Shown here: positions 62,023 through 64,000 of the stretch, one piece after another
Layout: every line of letters begins with the position of its first letter
Numbering within the stretch: position 1 is the stretch's first letter
Assembly (NCBI RefSeq): GCF_052056915.1
Contig: NZ_CP195119.1
Location: 3,906,001 to 3,970,000, forward strand
Direction of reading: 5' to 3'
DNA: 64,000 nucleotides
From: MTP4 sp052056915
Lineage (GTDB): Archaea > Halobacteriota > Methanosarcinia > Methanosarcinales > Methanosarcinaceae
The notes under the pieces: model-generated
Told to the model about the DNA's origin: nothing
Database searches by the model: none
The model's input: the letters and a program-made list of their open reading frames with translations, nothing else
Translations under genes and position numbers: made by a program

Positions 62023-63538
62023 GAATTTTTCCAATAATTACCAGCCCGGTCAGATTTATCATCCCTATCAGGAAATAGCCTATAAGTTGCCTGAAACCTA
62101 TTCCAAATATTCCATTGTTTCCCGTGCCGGAACCACTCCCAATCCGGGCTTCGCTGGCGGTGGCGCTCTCTATTCCGGAACCATCGTTGGCTCCGGGTTT
62201 CAGTACAAGGTCCCTGAATTCGATAACAGAGTTGGTTTCCAGAAACAGCTCTTCTTCTTTTTCTTCCGGACCGTTTTCGCCTTTGAAGGTGGCCTTTACA
62301 GTGTAAGTGCAGGCGGGCTCAAGGCCCAGGAAAAGAAACTCGTCGTCATTTTCCGGGGAAGCGATAGGTTTCCCGGCTTTCAGGAGTTCCACGGAACCTT
62401 CCCCGGGCAGTTTTACCTCCAGGTTCACGTAGCTTTTGAGCACAATCTGCTCCCCGTCGGCAAAGCGGGGCTTTCCGGGGACGTTCAGGACTCCCAGCAG
62501 CGTAGGGGCCGCATCTTCCTGCCCGAATTCCCCTTTTATCACTCCTGTTTCCACATCAGGAGCCCGGACTATCAGGGGAACCAGCTGGGCTTCATCGGAT
62601 ACGGAGTATTTTTCGCCCTGGTGCCCTCCCCTGGAATCGTCCGTGGGAAAAGCCATCCCGTGGTCGGCGGTCAGGATGAATGCGATATCGTTCCTCTTGC
62701 AGAGTTCGTAGAGGGGCATAAGATCGGCGTCCAGGTTTTCGATACAGTCCAGGTATCCGTAGTTGCCGCGGTAGTGCCCGCTCATGTCCACGGCTCCCAC
62801 GTTGACCGTGAGCAGGTATTTCTGTCCGGGATATTCCCTGGCCATGTATTCCACAAGGGCATAGGCCGTATCGATGCCCCACCTGTTGTACCCGCTGTAC
62901 CTTTCCCCTGCCTCTTTCGAGCTCACATAGCCGGGAGCCCCGGCTGCCTTTTCTTCCATAAGCTTAAGCAGCCCGGGCGGGACTTTCGAAGGGCCGGGGT
63001 TGTGTTCGTAGCTCTCAAGGGTGGGCGCCAGTTTACTAATTGAGTTTTTTTCGTCTCTCAGGATGGCGTCATGCTCGGCGCAGATTGACCAGGAATCCCC
63101 CTTTTCCATCACCCCTATGCAGAGGTAGCCCTGCTCATGCAAAACATCAAAAAGGGTGGCGTCCCTGAAGCTAACCATCTCACTGTCCGCCCCGGGGTTC
63201 CCCGTAACCAGGACCGAATGTCCACCTCCCGTAAAGGTCTGTGGGACGCGGAGTTCCAGGACTTTTGCGCTCTCTTTGCTGATTTCGGGAATTGCTTCAA
63301 GCCTGGCTCTTTCAAGGGGACTGCCGTCCAGGGCGTAAGGGGTCAGTTCGGGATATACGAAAGGAGCGCTCATGCCGTCTGCGATAAAGAGTACGGCGCC
63401 GTTAGGGGTCTGCACCGGGCTTATTTCCACTTCGGTAAGGGCGAAGGCCGGGCAGGGAAATATTGCGAAAAAAACAGAGGCAGCTGCAAAAAGGATTGCC
63501 GCTGAAAGGAGGCGGTGTTTCGGGATTCCTTGTTTCAT
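62009..63538 (-). CDS. Membrane-anchored alkaline-phosphatase-superfamily protein
   Basis: A 509-residue exported enzyme. The signal peptide covers about residues 1-34 (ending AFAL). Metal-site motifs of the alkaline phosphatase/phosphoglycerate mutase superfamily follow in order: FIADGMSAPF, VTGNPGADSEM (nucleophile region), GAVDMSGHYRG, LTADHGMAF and GGHQGEKYS. After about residue 375 comes an Ig-like beta domain, a Gly/Ser-rich linker and a C-terminal membrane helix (LIGYFLIGMINLTGLVIIG). It is thus tethered to the outer face of the cell membrane. It has no sulfatase CxPxR motif and is unrelated to the five sulfatases in use. Substrate unknown. No clear ribosome binding site; may be leaderless. 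Confidence 0.85.
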   Translation of the reverse strand: MKQGIPKHRLLSAAILFAAASVFFAIFPCPAFALTEVEISPVQTPNGAVLFIADGMSAPFVYPELTPYALDGSPLERARLEAIPEISKESAKVLELRVPQTFTGGGHSVLVTGNPGADSEMVSFRDATLFDVLHEQGYLCIGVMEKGDSWSICAEHDAILRDEKNSISKLAPTLESYEHNPGPSKVPPGLLKLMEEKAAGAPGYVSSKEAGERYSGYNRWGIDTAYALVEYMAREYPGQKYLLTVNVGAVDMSGHYRGNYGYLDCIENLDADLMPLYELCKRNDIAFILTADHGMAFPTDDSRGGHQGEKYSVSDEAQLVPLIVRAPDVETGVIKGEFGQEDAAPTLLGVLNVPGKPRFADGEQIVLKSYVNLEVKLPGEGSVELLKAGKPIASPENDDEFLFLGLEPACTYTVKATFKGENGPEEKEEELFLETNSVIEFRDLVLKPGANDGSGIESATASEARIGSGSGTGNNGIFGIGFRQLIGYFLIGMINLTGLVIIGKILKKP

Positions 63539-63780
63539 TATAAATTAATTTAGGTGCCATGTATAAAGAATTTGCTTTTGCACCTTTTTTTATTCATCCG
63601 GGATAAATAATTGGTTCCGGTTAGAATAATGGGTTTTGCTGCGTATTCTCCCTGATTTGGGTATCTTTTTAAAGGTTTAACTTTCTTTAGTTTGCGTAGC
63701 TTCATATTACATTTCTAACAAATATACATGAACATCCCGGAAAAATCTATACTTCTAATAAAAAAACAGGTAATGTTCCC
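63539..63780. promoter_or_regulatory. Divergent promoter region of phosphatase-like and DUF89 genes
   Basis: AT-rich spacer between divergent starts. TTATAAATTAATTT at 63539-63552 is at the phosphatase-like start on the minus strand; several TATA-like words follow. No gene. Confidence 0.35.
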
Positions 63781-64000
63781 ATGAAGATAAGCCCTCGATG
63801 TACCTACTGTATGCTTTCCAGAGTGCACTTCCAGTCCAAGCTGTCTACGGATGATGAAGACCTTATAAACAAAACAATTCGTGAGTGTCTCTGCGTTCTG
63901 AATGATAACTACAGTCCTGATGCCGTTTCTTCCGTTGTTGCCACCAAAGTCCACAGGAAATGTTATGAAGTCCTGGGGGACAACGACCCTTATGCCGTTA
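63781..64000 (+). CDS. DUF89 (damage-control phosphatase ARMT1-like) protein, partial
   Basis: The first 73 residues of a gene that runs off the window. It begins MKISPRCTYCMLSRVHFQ, the CxxC opening typical of archaeal DUF89 proteins, followed by a helical region (EDLINKTIRECLCVLND) and VATKVHRKCYEVLGDNDPYA, the conserved H..CYE..G..DPY segment. DUF89 enzymes are metal-dependent phosphatases acting on sugar- or pantetheine-phosphate damage products. Start at ATG 63781; only 220 bases are visible. Confidence 0.85.
   Translation, partial: MKISPRCTYCMLSRVHFQSKLSTDDEDLINKTIRECLCVLNDNYSPDAVSSVVATKVHRKCYEVLGDNDPYAV

Noticed and set aside
1..64000. tRNA, rRNA and known riboswitches
   Set aside because: I looked for cloverleaf-like stretches, conserved rRNA words and T-box or cobalamin-type patterns and found none I could support by eye.

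Overview
The window looks like a chromosome segment of a methanogenic archaeon of the genus Methanosarcina or a close relative. The evidence is a CdhA/CdhB carbon monoxide dehydrogenase pair, an S-layer protein of the duplicated-domain type with a PGF-CTERM tail, a DUF89 protein, archaeal TATA-like promoters, purine-rich ribosome binding sites, and the moderate-GC genes with long AT-rich, repeat-laden spacers typical of that genus. I cannot name the species. I saw no rRNA gene, tRNA gene, CRISPR array or intact insertion sequence.

Layout. (1) 1-7.2 kb is a decayed defence or mobile region: dispersed repeats, an orphan STAS-like (DUF4325) gene, two overlapping relics of a type I restriction-modification methylase (hsdM), and an intact AT-rich two-gene operon encoding a SIR2-family protein and a 1339-residue STAND-like P-loop NTPase. 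(2) 7.7-15 kb is central carbon metabolism: a bacterial-looking PEP synthase, three tandem zinc-ribbon microproteins, and a cdhA-cdhB pair with no cdhC/D/E next to it. (3) 15-28 kb is mixed: an AlbA_2 (Schlafen-type) protein, MarC, an MBL-fold hydrolase, small membrane proteins, a five-copy tandem array of DUF6155 genes, a NUDIX protein and a PepD dipeptidase. (4) 28-52 kb is the most unusual part. Five Cys-type sulfatases and one anaerobic sulfatase-maturing radical SAM enzyme (fused to a SEC-C zinc motif) are interleaved with a bacterial-type aquaporin Z, an HSL-type esterase, MarC, a CPBP protease, an AI-2E-family permease, DUF1269/DUF6325 proteins, an MscS channel and an S-layer protein. 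(5) 53-64 kb holds a tandemly duplicated AI-2E permease gene, a CPA1 antiporter, a BASS-family symporter, a LURP-one protein, acylphosphatase, a CDF metal transporter, an anchored alkaline-phosphatase-superfamily protein and the start of a DUF89 gene.

How the genes may work together. The sulfatases all keep the Cys that is converted to formylglycine, and the only maturase in sight is the oxygen-independent type, which fits a strict anaerobe. None of the five has a visible signal peptide, so sulfate-ester cleavage would be cytoplasmic. With the surrounding channels, permeases and envelope genes this suggests an imported sulfate-ester or envelope/osmotic-stress module. That is inference. The SIR2-NTPase pair is best read as an antiphage NADase effector with a separate sensor ATPase.

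Spacers carry many 14-, 15-, 26-, 36- and ~43-bp tandem repeats, plus a dispersed hairpin family whose stems change while pairing is kept.
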